Assembly: GCA_024763405.1 (NCBI GenBank)
Contig: JANTFQ010000046.1
Coordinates: forward strand, 1 to 11,313
Reading direction: 5' to 3'
DNA from: Calditrichaceae bacterium
GTDB lineage: Bacteria > Calditrichota > Calditrichia > Calditrichales > Calditrichaceae
DNA: 11,313 nt
The translations under genes and the position numbers were made by a program. Below the pieces are notes generated by a model. It was not told where the DNA came from. It did no database searches and worked only from the letters and a program-made list of their open reading frames with translations. Shown piece by piece: positions 1 through 7,010 of this stretch. Within the stretch, counting starts at the first letter, position 1. Each line of letters begins with the position of its first letter.

Positions 1-1
1 A

Positions 2-868
2 AATCCTTTCACAGGATTTCCGATGCAGGGGTTCGAATCAGCCATGACTGAATTAATGGATACGGTTGCTACGCTTGGCGCGATGGTTGCTGTGGCCAAT
101 GTTCCGGATGTTACTTCTCCGCCTTTCTTTACCACGGTTGGTCCCGGCTTAGCCGCGGGTTTTATTGCCGGCGGTATACCTTATCCTCTGTCTTATGAAA
201 AAGGAACTGACGATCTTTCAACAGGAATTGCAACCGGTTCTGCTACGACCACAGATATGTTAAATGGCAACGTTTTACTGCTTCTGACCGGTTCTGGTTA
301 TACGGGAGAAATTGGTAAACCTTCCGGTAAATGGTACCGCGATTTTGCCGCAATGAAAGGCATTACGGTTGATCAGCTTTTGGCAACAGTACCGCTTGTA
401 GATACGACACAGGCTTTTGGTTTCCATCCTCAAAACCCTTGGCCCAGCGCTCTGATTTTGGATGCCGATGAAATTGCAATGGCAAGGGCAGCGACAAACG
501 CTTACAACCAGCTGATTGCAGCCAAAGCAACTGAAAAAGGCTTTGCTTTATTTGACGCTAACGCGTTTATGAGCTCCATTGTAGCAAATGGCGGGGTAAG
601 CACACAGGGTTATTTCTTTACTGCCAGTTATGTAGAGGGCGGTATGTTTAGTTTAGACGGCGTTCATTTATCAAACGCAGGATATGCTGCTATCGCCAAC
701 AAATTTATCGATGCTATTAATGCCAAATATGGTGTTTCCATTGCACCGGTACTAATTAGAAATGTACTTGGCTTTGCTCCTGTTAAAAAGATGAATGCTG
801 CCGATATGAAATATGACTTACGCAGCTTATCCGGTTTATTGGAAATGACCGGCGGGAAAATCTGGTAG
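2..868 (+). CDS. SGNH/GDSL-type hydrolase, 3' part (5' end outside window)
   Basis: The reading frame is open to the left edge, so the first in-frame ATG at 23 is probably internal. About 288 residues are visible. Near the C-terminus is SLDGVH (codons around 650-667), matching the Asp-x-x-His block V that supplies the catalytic Asp and His of SGNH hydrolases. The NVPDVT...PFF stretch near the visible start parallels NVPDIT...PYF in the SGNH-family lipoprotein at 2308-3681, as do the ILDA(D/S)E stretch and the GG(M/F)FSLDG(V/I)H block, so the two are paralogues. By that alignment the missing part should hold the signal peptide, the GDSL block and the GxND block, the last only about a dozen residues before the edge. 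The family hydrolyses ester bonds in lipids or acylated glycans; the substrate here is unknown. A strong terminator follows, so it probably ends its own transcript rather than running into the FadL gene. Whether the nucleophilic Ser is present cannot be seen. Confidence 0.85.
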   Translation, partial: NPFTGFPMQGFESAMTELMDTVATLGAMVAVANVPDVTSPPFFTTVGPGLAAGFIAGGIPYPLSYEKGTDDLSTGIATGSATTTDMLNGNVLLLLTGSGYTGEIGKPSGKWYRDFAAMKGITVDQLLATVPLVDTTQAFGFHPQNPWPSALILDADEIAMARAATNAYNQLIAAKATEKGFALFDANAFMSSIVANGGVSTQGYFFTASYVEGGMFSLDGVHLSNAGYAAIANKFIDAINAKYGVSIAPVLIRNVLGFAPVKKMNAADMKYDLRSLSGLLEMTGGKIW

Positions 869-891
869 TCGTATTTTAAAATATTTTTCAG

Positions 892-927
892 AAAAGGCAG
901 GGATTATGAATCTCTGCCTTTTTTTTT
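892..927 (+). terminator. Rho-independent terminator after the first SGNH gene
   Basis: A stem of about 12 base pairs starts with AAGGCAG, closes on the loop ATG at 906-908 and returns as CTGCCTT, with one G-T wobble inside. It is followed by an unbroken T run to 927. It begins 23 bases after the stop codon at 868. It separates the first SGNH gene from the FadL-family gene. Confidence 0.9.
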
Positions 928-949
928 ACGTACTGAATTAAAATGTGTA

Positions 950-979
950 TTGCAAAAAGACCAGTAAAAAAAGTATATT
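950..979 (+). promoter_or_regulatory. Possible sigma70-like promoter for the FadL/SGNH pair
   Basis: TTGCAA at 950-955 and TATATT at 974-979 are separated by 18 bases and lie between the terminator and the FadL start. The match to TTGACA/TATAAT is 4/6 and 5/6. Such matches are easy to find in AT-rich DNA, and some FCB-group bacteria use different promoter motifs, so this is only a candidate. Confidence 0.3.
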
Positions 980-1006
980 ACCCCGTTTACAATATGCCCG
1001 TTGTAC

Positions 1007-1012
1007 AGGAGG
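1007..1012 (+). promoter_or_regulatory. Strong ribosome binding site fixing the FadL-family start
   Basis: AGGAGG lies 4 bases before the ATG at 1017. An in-frame ATG at 945 would put 24 residues in front of a clean signal peptide and lacks a comparable site, so 1017 is preferred. Confidence 0.85.
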
Positions 1013-1016
1013 CTCC

Positions 1017-2282
1017 ATGCGCAAAAAAATAGTGACTACTTTTTTATTAATACCTTTACTAGCGGCACAGCTTTTTGCTTCTGGTTTTTCTGTTTACGAA
1101 CAGGGGGCGAAAAGCACGGCCATGTCCGGCGCTGTAATTGCAACAATTGATAACCCCTCAGCTGTTTTTTATAATCCGGCTGCGATTGCCCTGCTGGATG
1201 GCATACAGGTTTCATTGGGGGCCTCGGTTATCAGCACGCAATATGCTTTCATCGGGCCGGGACAGGTTGATCCCAAACTGTATACAAAAGCAGAAAAAAA
1301 ACAGACGTTTCCATCCCACTTTTATGCCAGTTATCGGTTTAATGACTGGTTGAATCTGGGCTTTGGCTTTTTTTCTCCCTTCGGGAATTCGGTTTCGTGG
1401 GGTAATGCGCAATCAATGTGGGCCCAAAGCCAACTGGCTTCAAAATCAAAAATAAACACATTTTATTACAATCCGGTTGCGGCGGTTAAGGTTTTGGACA
1501 ATTTGTCGTTTGGAGCCGGAATTAGTTTTGTTCAAGCCGATTTCCAAATGGGTAAAAATGTATTTTATGCCCCGGGAAGTGTAATCGGCGCATCTTCATT
1601 AAAAGCAAATGGCAGCGGCTTTGGGATTAATCTGGGGGTACAGTATCAACCGTTTCAAAACCTTTCGGTAGGTCTGAACTACCGCAGCGGAACGGAATTG
1701 GATTTTAAAGACGGAACCGTTTCTTATCACTTCCCTCCGACAGGGAATGAAGAGACCGATCAGTTTATTGCTGCTCTGTATCCCGCTTCCGCAGGCGCCG
1801 GTTTTAAAATAAAACTACCATATCAATTAGGAGCCGGGGCAGCTTTCAACTTTACCGATAATCTGCTGATTGAACTTGATTATGTACAGATTGGCTGGAG
1901 TCGTTACGATAAAATAGTGGTTTCATTGGATAAAACGGTTAACGGCGAAACAGAAATGGTGATGACCAAAAACTATGAAGATTCTTATAGTGTACGTTTT
2001 GGATTAGAATATAAAATAGATACTTCCCTGGCACTTCGGGCAGGTTATTATTGGGAAAATAGCAGTGTTCCATCCCGGTATGTGGAACCCTCGATGCCGG
2101 ACGGGAAACGACATAATTATACCATCGGTTTTGGATATCAATTCGCCGGTATTTCCTTTGACGGATTTTATCATATCGTACTTTTAGACGATCGAACCGT
2201 TACCAATTCCATTCATGGATTTAATGGTGATTATTCCGGCCTGGCAACACTGTACGGCCTGACGTTGGGATATTCATTTTAA
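1017..2282 (+). CDS. OmpP1/FadL/TodX-family outer membrane transport protein
   Basis: The 421-residue protein starts at the ATG chosen by the AGGAGG site. Residues 1-21 form a Sec signal peptide (MRKK, hydrophobic core, LFA before SGF). The mature N-terminus, SGFSVYEQGAKSTAMSGA, followed by NP...YNPAA (residues 46-55), is the typical FadL-family start, where the N-terminal segment forms the hatch that plugs the barrel. The rest shows alternating hydrophobic/aromatic beta-strand patterns and ends in LGYSF, a terminal-Phe barrel signal. Length matches the family (about 400-450). Relatives move long-chain fatty acids, aromatic hydrocarbons or other hydrophobic molecules across the outer membrane by lateral diffusion; the substrate cannot be read here. 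It is 25 bases upstream of an SGNH-family lipoprotein and downstream of another SGNH gene, which suggests uptake of products released from lipid-like esters. Confidence 0.9.
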   Translation: MRKKIVTTFLLIPLLAAQLFASGFSVYEQGAKSTAMSGAVIATIDNPSAVFYNPAAIALLDGIQVSLGASVISTQYAFIGPGQVDPKLYTKAEKKQTFPSHFYASYRFNDWLNLGFGFFSPFGNSVSWGNAQSMWAQSQLASKSKINTFYYNPVAAVKVLDNLSFGAGISFVQADFQMGKNVFYAPGSVIGASSLKANGSGFGINLGVQYQPFQNLSVGLNYRSGTELDFKDGTVSYHFPPTGNEETDQFIAALYPASAGAGFKIKLPYQLGAGAAFNFTDNLLIELDYVQIGWSRYDKIVVSLDKTVNGETEMVMTKNYEDSYSVRFGLEYKIDTSLALRAGYYWENSSVPSRYVEPSMPDGKRHNYTIGFGYQFAGISFDGFYHIVLLDDRTVTNSIHGFNGDYSGLATLYGLTLGYSF

Positions 2283-2307
2283 GTAAAGGATTAAAGGGAG
2301 TACATTC

Positions 2308-3681
2308 ATGAAAATAACAGCGAAACGCATCGTTCTTTTTTTAGCCGGATTCGTTATCCTTTTTTCCTGTACTTTACAGGAGCCGGGTATTAAAGAAACA
2401 ACCGCCAACCGCCAGGATAGTCTCTATTTCAGTCGTCTTATGGTTCTTGGTGATGACAATGCCGCAGGCTATCAAAATTTGGCGCTCACCGAAAAACATC
2501 AGATTTACAGTTTTCCGGCACAATTGGCCAAACAGGGCGGGACGCCTGATTTTCAGCAGCCACTAATGGGATATCCCGGAATCGGTGTATTGTCCCCGTG
2601 GGGATTTGGTACGATAGAACTTTTACATCTTGATAATCCCGAAACTCCGGACACCCAAATTCCGGACCCGCTTATCCGCGCAATTCCCTATGAAGATTAT
2701 CCGGATTATGATTTGAATATGCCTTTTATTTCAAACGATGTAATGACTTACCCGCTTCCGTATAGTAATCTCGGTGTCCCGGGTATTGTAATGGAAGATA
2801 TTCTGAAAGGCAAAACGAAGCTCAAAAGTAGAAGTCACACAAAAATGCTGGATATTATTCTACGAAATCCATTACCGGAACCCTATGGAGAATTAACTTC
2901 CTTTCAGCAGGCGAAACTTTTTCATCCGAGCATTCTTATTTGCTGGGTCGGGATGAATGATGTGCTCAATTTTGCACAGTATCCGGAAGGCGAACAGCCG
3001 TCTATTCCAGAGCCCACCTCGACGGATAGATTTGCCGAAAAGTTTGCCGCAATGTCCGATTCCTTACAGAGTTTAAATGCGGCCTTGTTGATAGGAAATG
3101 TTCCGGATATTACCGATTTCCCTTATTTTAATACCGTTCCCGCCGTGGTAATCGATTCCACAACCAATATGCCGTATCTGGATAATGATGGAAATGCCAT
3201 TCCGCTCATCGGCGTTGAACCGGGGGATAAAATTTTAACGCCGGCAAAAGGGGATATCAGGCAAGGATATGGAATCCCGGAAGGTATTTTAAATGGAAAC
3301 GGGTTGCCCATTCCCGATGACAAAATTCTGGATGCTTCCGAAACCGCTCTCGTGCAGGAAACAGTGGATAGCTATAACGCAGCTATTGACTCAGTTTGTT
3401 TTAATCGAAAAATTCCACTTGTGGATATGTACAGTTTCTATAAAGAACTCAACACCGGCTTGACGGAAGCGGGTTTTGTTTTTACCAATACTTTTATCAG
3501 CGGTGGTTTTTTTAGTCTGGACGGAATTCATCCTTCCGATTTGGGAAATGGAATTCTGGCAAATGAATGGATTAAGGCGATTAATTCAAATTTTCCGGTC
3601 AGTGTTCCGCCGGTAAACCTGTTTGATTTAATATTGGAACTGAAGCCGCTGGTGTTTGATACTACGGCAGTATCCCAATAA
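2308..3681 (+). CDS. SGNH/GDSL-family lipoprotein with the nucleophile Ser replaced by Asp
   Basis: The 457-residue protein has a lipoprotein signal peptide ending LFSC (lipidated Cys21 expected). GGGAG at 2296-2300 is 7 bases before the ATG. Block I reads VLGDDNAAGYQ (GDD at residues 48-50) where the family has GDS, so Asp50 takes the place of the nucleophilic Ser. Block II may be LGVPG (155-159). Block III is GMND (215-218), with the oxyanion-hole Asn217. Block V is SLDGIH, with Asp405 and His408. Three of four hallmark residues are therefore retained. It is a paralogue of the gene ending at 868 and very likely co-transcribed with the FadL-family gene 25 bases upstream. Predicted location is the outer membrane or cell surface. 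It could be an inactive ligand-binding protein, an enzyme with altered chemistry, or less likely carry a sequence error; two adjacent base changes would be needed to restore Ser. Confidence 0.85.
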   Translation: MKITAKRIVLFLAGFVILFSCTLQEPGIKETTANRQDSLYFSRLMVLGDDNAAGYQNLALTEKHQIYSFPAQLAKQGGTPDFQQPLMGYPGIGVLSPWGFGTIELLHLDNPETPDTQIPDPLIRAIPYEDYPDYDLNMPFISNDVMTYPLPYSNLGVPGIVMEDILKGKTKLKSRSHTKMLDIILRNPLPEPYGELTSFQQAKLFHPSILICWVGMNDVLNFAQYPEGEQPSIPEPTSTDRFAEKFAAMSDSLQSLNAALLIGNVPDITDFPYFNTVPAVVIDSTTNMPYLDNDGNAIPLIGVEPGDKILTPAKGDIRQGYGIPEGILNGNGLPIPDDKILDASETALVQETVDSYNAAIDSVCFNRKIPLVDMYSFYKELNTGLTEAGFVFTNTFISGGFFSLDGIHPSDLGNGILANEWIKAINSNFPVSVPPVNLFDLILELKPLVFDTTAVSQ

Positions 3682-3685
3682 GATT

Positions 3686-3733
3686 ATCCGTGTATGAAAA
3701 GCTGCGAAATTTTGTTTTTGATACACGGATTTT
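3686..3733 (+). terminator. Hairpin after the SGNH-family lipoprotein, likely terminator
   Basis: ATCCGTGTAT at 3686-3695 is the exact reverse complement of ATACACGGAT at 3721-3730. Inside the arms, AAAA at 3697-3700 can pair with the T run at 3715-3719. The right arm is followed by TTTTATTT. It starts 5 bases after the stop codon at 3681. The loop is longer than in a standard terminator and the T run is short, so the function is likely but not certain. Confidence 0.6.
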
Positions 3734-4069
3734 ATTTGCTTCCCCGAATTTCTATTTAATAAAACGCAAAAATGGCGGATGAATACCGCAATTAAGATTT
3801 TGATTAAAAACATACCAATCAGCAGTTGTTTGTAAATTGGAATATCCCTATAACTGAAAAGACGAAATAGTTAAAAGGTCCGGATGGCGGGATTACGTAA
3901 ACACAACAAATCATTAATGTTAGAGGTTATGTAACTATCGGCGCTTTTTTGCATCATTAATATATATATTTTAAAGAGAATGGCGGAACATATCCGGTAT
4001 TTCTCAGTATATAAGTCGCACTAAAATTTAAAACAATTAATCAGGTTCAAACAATACGAAGAGGTTAAA
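3734..4069 (+). other. Intergenic region upstream of htpG
   Basis: I find no convincing gene here: the short frames present are under about 25 codons and lack ribosome binding sites. The stretch is AT-rich, with a TATATATATATT-like run around 3959-3970 that could lie near an htpG promoter. I could not find a CIRCE element (TTAGCACTC/GAGTGCTAA) or a clear heat-shock sigma factor promoter, so heat control of htpG is not shown by the sequence. AAGAGG at 4059-4064 is the htpG ribosome binding site, 5 bases from the ATG. Confidence 0.5.
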
Positions 4070-5971
4070 ATGACGGCTAAAGCAAAATCATACAAATTCA
4101 AAACAGAAATCAATCAGTTGCTGGATATTTTAATCCACTCTCTGTACACCAACCGGGAAATTTTTATTCGTGAGTTGGTTTCCAATGCATCGGACGCCCT
4201 CGACAAATTGCGTTTCGAAATCACCAGCGGAACCGAAATCGTAGACAAGAATTTGGATTTGGAAATTTCGATTTCTCTCGATAAAGAAAACAACCTGATC
4301 CGTATTTCTGATACAGGCATTGGGATGAGCGCGGAGGAAATTGTTAAAAATATCGGAACCATCGCCAAATCCGGTTCGGCTGATTTTATAAATAAACTGA
4401 GCAGCGAGGCGAAAGATAAAGACGTTTCGAATATTATCGGCAAGTTTGGTGTCGGTTTTTATTCTGTTTTTATGGTTGCCGAGGAAGTGGTTATTACCAG
4501 TCGTTCCTACAAACCGGAGGCGATTCCCGTGCGCTGGACCTCTAAAGGAACAGGCAGCTTTAAATTAGCCGAATTGGAAGAAGACCTTCCCCGCGGTACC
4601 GTAATCGAAATTCATTTAAAAGAAGATGCCAAAGAATTTGCCGAAAAATATAAGGTGGAAGCGGCTGTTAAAAAGCACTCTAATTTTATTTCTTTCCCCA
4701 TAAAAATTGACGGCGAAAAGCTGAACACGGTTCCGGCGCTCTGGCGTGAGCCCAAAACCAATATCAAAAAAGAACAGTATGAAGAATTTTATAAATATCT
4801 GACTTATGACAGCCAGGAACCGATGGACACCATTCATGTGTCAATTGACGCGCCGGTTCAGTTTAACAGCTTAATGTTTATTCCTAAACAGACGTTTGAT
4901 ATGTATGGAATTTCAAAAGAAGATATCGGTCTGGACCTGTATGTAAAAAGCGTGCTGATTCATCATAAGAATTCCGATCTGCTGCCTGAATATCTGGGGT
5001 TTATTAAAGGAATGGTGGACTCGCCGGATATTCCGTTAAATATTTCCCGTGAGACGCTTCAGGAAAATCGGGTGGTAATGAAAATTTCACAGATTCTGAT
5101 TAAACAGGTCTTGTCTTATCTTGAGAAAAAAGCTAAAAAAGACGCGGACGCTTATGATGAATTCTGGAAGGTACACGGTAAAATTTTTAAGCTGGGCTAC
5201 TCGGATTATGCCAATCAGGAAAAATGGGTAGAATTGCTGCGTTTTGATTCCTCTGCAACCGAAGAAGGAAAAACAACTTCTTTGGCAGAATATGTGGAAC
5301 GGGTGAAAGAGGAACAAAAAGAAATCTATTATATCACCGGCGCCAGCCGTGAGGCCCTGCAAAGCGACCCGCATCTCGAAATTTTTAAACGCAAAGGCAT
5401 TGAGGTATTGTATCTCTACGATCCGGTCGATGAGTTTGCCGTTAGCGGAATCGGTTCCTATAAAACCGATTTTAAATTGGTCGCGGTAGAGCAAGCCGAT
5501 TTATCAAAAATTGAAAAAATTGAAGACACGGAAAAAGAAGAATCCACGGCCGAAAGCCTAAGCGAAGGTGAAGAAAAGGTCTTTAAGAAATTGCTGGAAA
5601 AAGTGAAAGATATTTTAGGCGACCGGGTTACCGAAGTGCGCGAATCCAAGCGTTTAAAAGACAGCGCTTCCTGCCTGGTAAGTCCCGAAGGCGAAATGAC
5701 CTCGCATATGCAGAAAGTGATACAGATGATGAATAAGGATGCGTCGGTACCCAAAAAGGTGTTCGAGCTGAATAAAGATCATCAACTGGTACGTAACCTG
5801 CTCACGATTTATAAAGCGGACCCCAAGGATGTGTTTATCAATGAAACCGTGGAACAGCTCTATGAATCCGCGTTACTGCTCGAAGGCTATCTGACTGATC
5901 CGCATAAGCTGGTCAATCGTATTCAGGCTATTTTACTGAAGAGCAGCGAATGGCATCCTGCTAAAAAGTAA
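4070..5971 (+). CDS. htpG: Molecular chaperone HtpG (bacterial Hsp90)
   Basis: The 633-residue protein covers the full three-domain Hsp90 layout. The N-terminal GHKL ATPase domain shows [15 protein letters not shown] (catalytic Glu35, Mg-binding Asn39), DTGIGM (Asp81 contacting adenine), the lid segment IAKSGS, and GKFGVGFYS (124-132). The middle domain includes FNSLMFIP and [11 protein letters not shown], carrying the Arg that reaches the ATP gamma-phosphate. An acidic/charged stretch around residues 482-505 precedes the C-terminal dimerisation domain ([22 protein letters not shown]). Length is typical of bacterial HtpG (about 620-640), with no MEEVD tail, as expected outside eukaryotic cytosol. 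It is a cytosolic ATP-driven dimeric chaperone acting on late folding intermediates. It stands alone on the plus strand and converges with nth. Confidence 0.98.
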
Positions 5972-5995
5972 GGGTAAAAAAACACAAATCAATTT

Positions 5996-6122
5996 GCCAC
6001 GGATTAACAGGGATATTTACGGATTATTAAAAAACTGAGGTTCTGTTCTCAGTGTCCGGATCCGTTCGCCGATTAAGGCATTTAAAACCTATCGGCGTGA
6101 TATATCGATGCTAATCCGTGGC
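5996..6122. repeat. Structured inverted-repeat element between convergent htpG and nth
   Basis: GCCACGGATTA at 5996-6006 is the exact reverse complement of TAATCCGTGGC at 6112-6122. Two more perfect inverted repeats lie between these ends: ACTGAG 6034-6039 with CTCAGT 6048-6053, and CGCCGAT 6067-6073 with ATCGGCG 6091-6097, the latter extendable by AGG/CCT inside the loop. ACGGATTA also occurs twice in direct orientation, at 5999 and 6019. The whole could fold as a stem enclosing two hairpins. Flanking T-rich tracts exist on both strands, so it may act as a two-way terminator. It resembles REP/BIME-like or MITE-like extragenic elements, but no target-site duplication is obvious. Confidence 0.7.
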
Positions 6123-6743
6123 TTTCTTTTTATACGGGCAAACCTCTGCCAGCGGACAGGTGCCACAGAGTGGTTTACGGGCTTTGCAGATTTTCCGTCC
6201 GTGCCAGATCAGCCAGTGGTGGGCATCTGACCATTTTTCCTCAGGGATATTTTTCATTAACTGTTTTTCTGTATCCAGCACATTTTGGGCTTTGGCCAGG
6301 CCCAGGCGGTTGCTGACCCGAAAGACGTGGGTATCCACGGCAATCGCCGGCACCCCTTTGGCGATACTTAAAACCACATTCGCCGTTTTACGTCCCACAC
6401 CGGGCAGCTTAACAAATTCCTCCCGTGTGTCCGGTACATCCCCATTGTATTGTTCTGCCAGAATTTTACTGGTGGCCAGTACGTTTTTTGCTTTGGTGTG
6501 ATAAAGTCCCACGGTTTTTATGTATGCTTCCATTTTGTCGAGACTCAGCGCGGCCATCTTTTCCGCAGTGGGGCAATCACGGAATAAATCTTTGGTTACG
6601 ATATTGACCCGTACATCAGTACTTTGCGCGGCCAGCATCGTGGAGATGAGCAGTTGAAACGGCGATTGATAATCCAGTGCCGTTTCGGTACCGCCGTACA
6701 CATTTTCCAGGATAGAGAGTATTGTATGAATTTGTTTATTCAA
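6111..6743 (-). CDS. nth: Endonuclease III (DNA glycosylase/AP lyase)
   Basis: The 210-residue protein matches E. coli Nth almost exactly in length. The helix-hairpin-helix LPGVGRKTA carries the Schiff-base Lys119, and VDTHVFRV carries the catalytic Asp137. The C-terminal 4Fe-4S loop has Cys186, 193, 196 and 202, the canonical C-x6-C-x2-C-x5-C. The enzyme removes oxidised pyrimidines from DNA and nicks the abasic site in base excision repair. The start codon is TTG, supported by AAAGGA 5 bases upstream; the ATG just upstream is out of frame and soon stops. The last codons (Ala-Thr-Asp-stop) fall inside the right arm of the inverted-repeat element shared with the htpG side. Confidence 0.97.
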   Translation of the reverse strand: MNKQIHTILSILENVYGGTETALDYQSPFQLLISTMLAAQSTDVRVNIVTKDLFRDCPTAEKMAALSLDKMEAYIKTVGLYHTKAKNVLATSKILAEQYNGDVPDTREEFVKLPGVGRKTANVVLSIAKGVPAIAVDTHVFRVSNRLGLAKAQNVLDTEKQLMKNIPEEKWSDAHHWLIWHGRKICKARKPLCGTCPLAEVCPYKKKATD

Positions 6744-6748
6744 AAGAA

Positions 6749-6755
6749 TCCTTTC
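6749..6755 (-). promoter_or_regulatory. Ribosome binding site fixing the TTG start of nth
   Basis: On the minus strand GAAAGGA lies 5 bases before the TTG at 6743-6741. No ATG or GTG in frame has a comparable site, so TTG is the likely start. Confidence 0.75.
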
Positions 6756-6896
6756 ATTTGATAGATTTAAACCTAATAAAATTGTATATATGGGGCAAAC
6801 CGGCAGCGCTTTCTTTCTTGCTTTTCTAAAATATCGGCCTTACACTTCATTATTAATGGGAATTTAAACGCGTCTTGAATTTTAAACCGACATTTT

Positions 6897-6913
6897 TACT
6901 TCAATTAGAAGTA
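6897..6913. promoter_or_regulatory. Inverted repeat in the divergent nth/secreted-protein region
   Basis: TACTTC and GAAGTA flank the 5-base centre AATTA. A perfect 6+6 dyad located about 100 bases upstream of the secreted-protein gene could be a regulator binding site. No known operator consensus was recognised. Confidence 0.25.
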
Positions 6914-6939
6914 CATTTAAAAACGCTCATATTAAATAA

Positions 6940-6949
6940 CTGCCGGCAG
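6940..6949. promoter_or_regulatory. Perfect 10-base palindrome upstream of the secreted-protein gene
   Basis: CTGCCGGCAG is its own reverse complement and stands out as GC-rich inside AT-rich intergenic DNA, 61 bases before the ATG at 7011. It could be an operator, but a 10-base palindrome may also arise by chance. Confidence 0.25.
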
Positions 6950-7010
6950 GATGCCAAATCTCCTTACGCCCATTGCTGTATTTTAAAAACCTTAAAACGG
7001 TAAGAAAAAG

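Noticed and set aside
945..1016. Upstream ATG extension of the FadL-family protein
   Set aside because: It would place 24 residues before a clean signal peptide; the AGGAGG site and the signal peptide both support ATG 1017.
2425..2433. The DSL in RQDSLY as the GDSL nucleophile block of the SGNH lipoprotein
   Set aside because: It precedes the hydrophobic first beta strand (RLMVLG), whereas the nucleophile block follows that strand; GDDN is at the correct place.
3694..3762. Short frame of about 22 codons after the SGNH lipoprotein
   Set aside because: It overlaps the terminator-like hairpin, lacks a ribosome binding site and is hydrophobic by T-richness alone.
3734..4069. CIRCE or sigma32-type heat-shock control of htpG
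   Set aside because: No TTAGCACTC/GAGTGCTAA dyad and no convincing CTTGAA...CCCCAT promoter could be found.
4114..5754. Long minus-strand open frames opposite htpG
   Set aside because: They are antisense shadows of a clear htpG coding sequence and show no protein family features.
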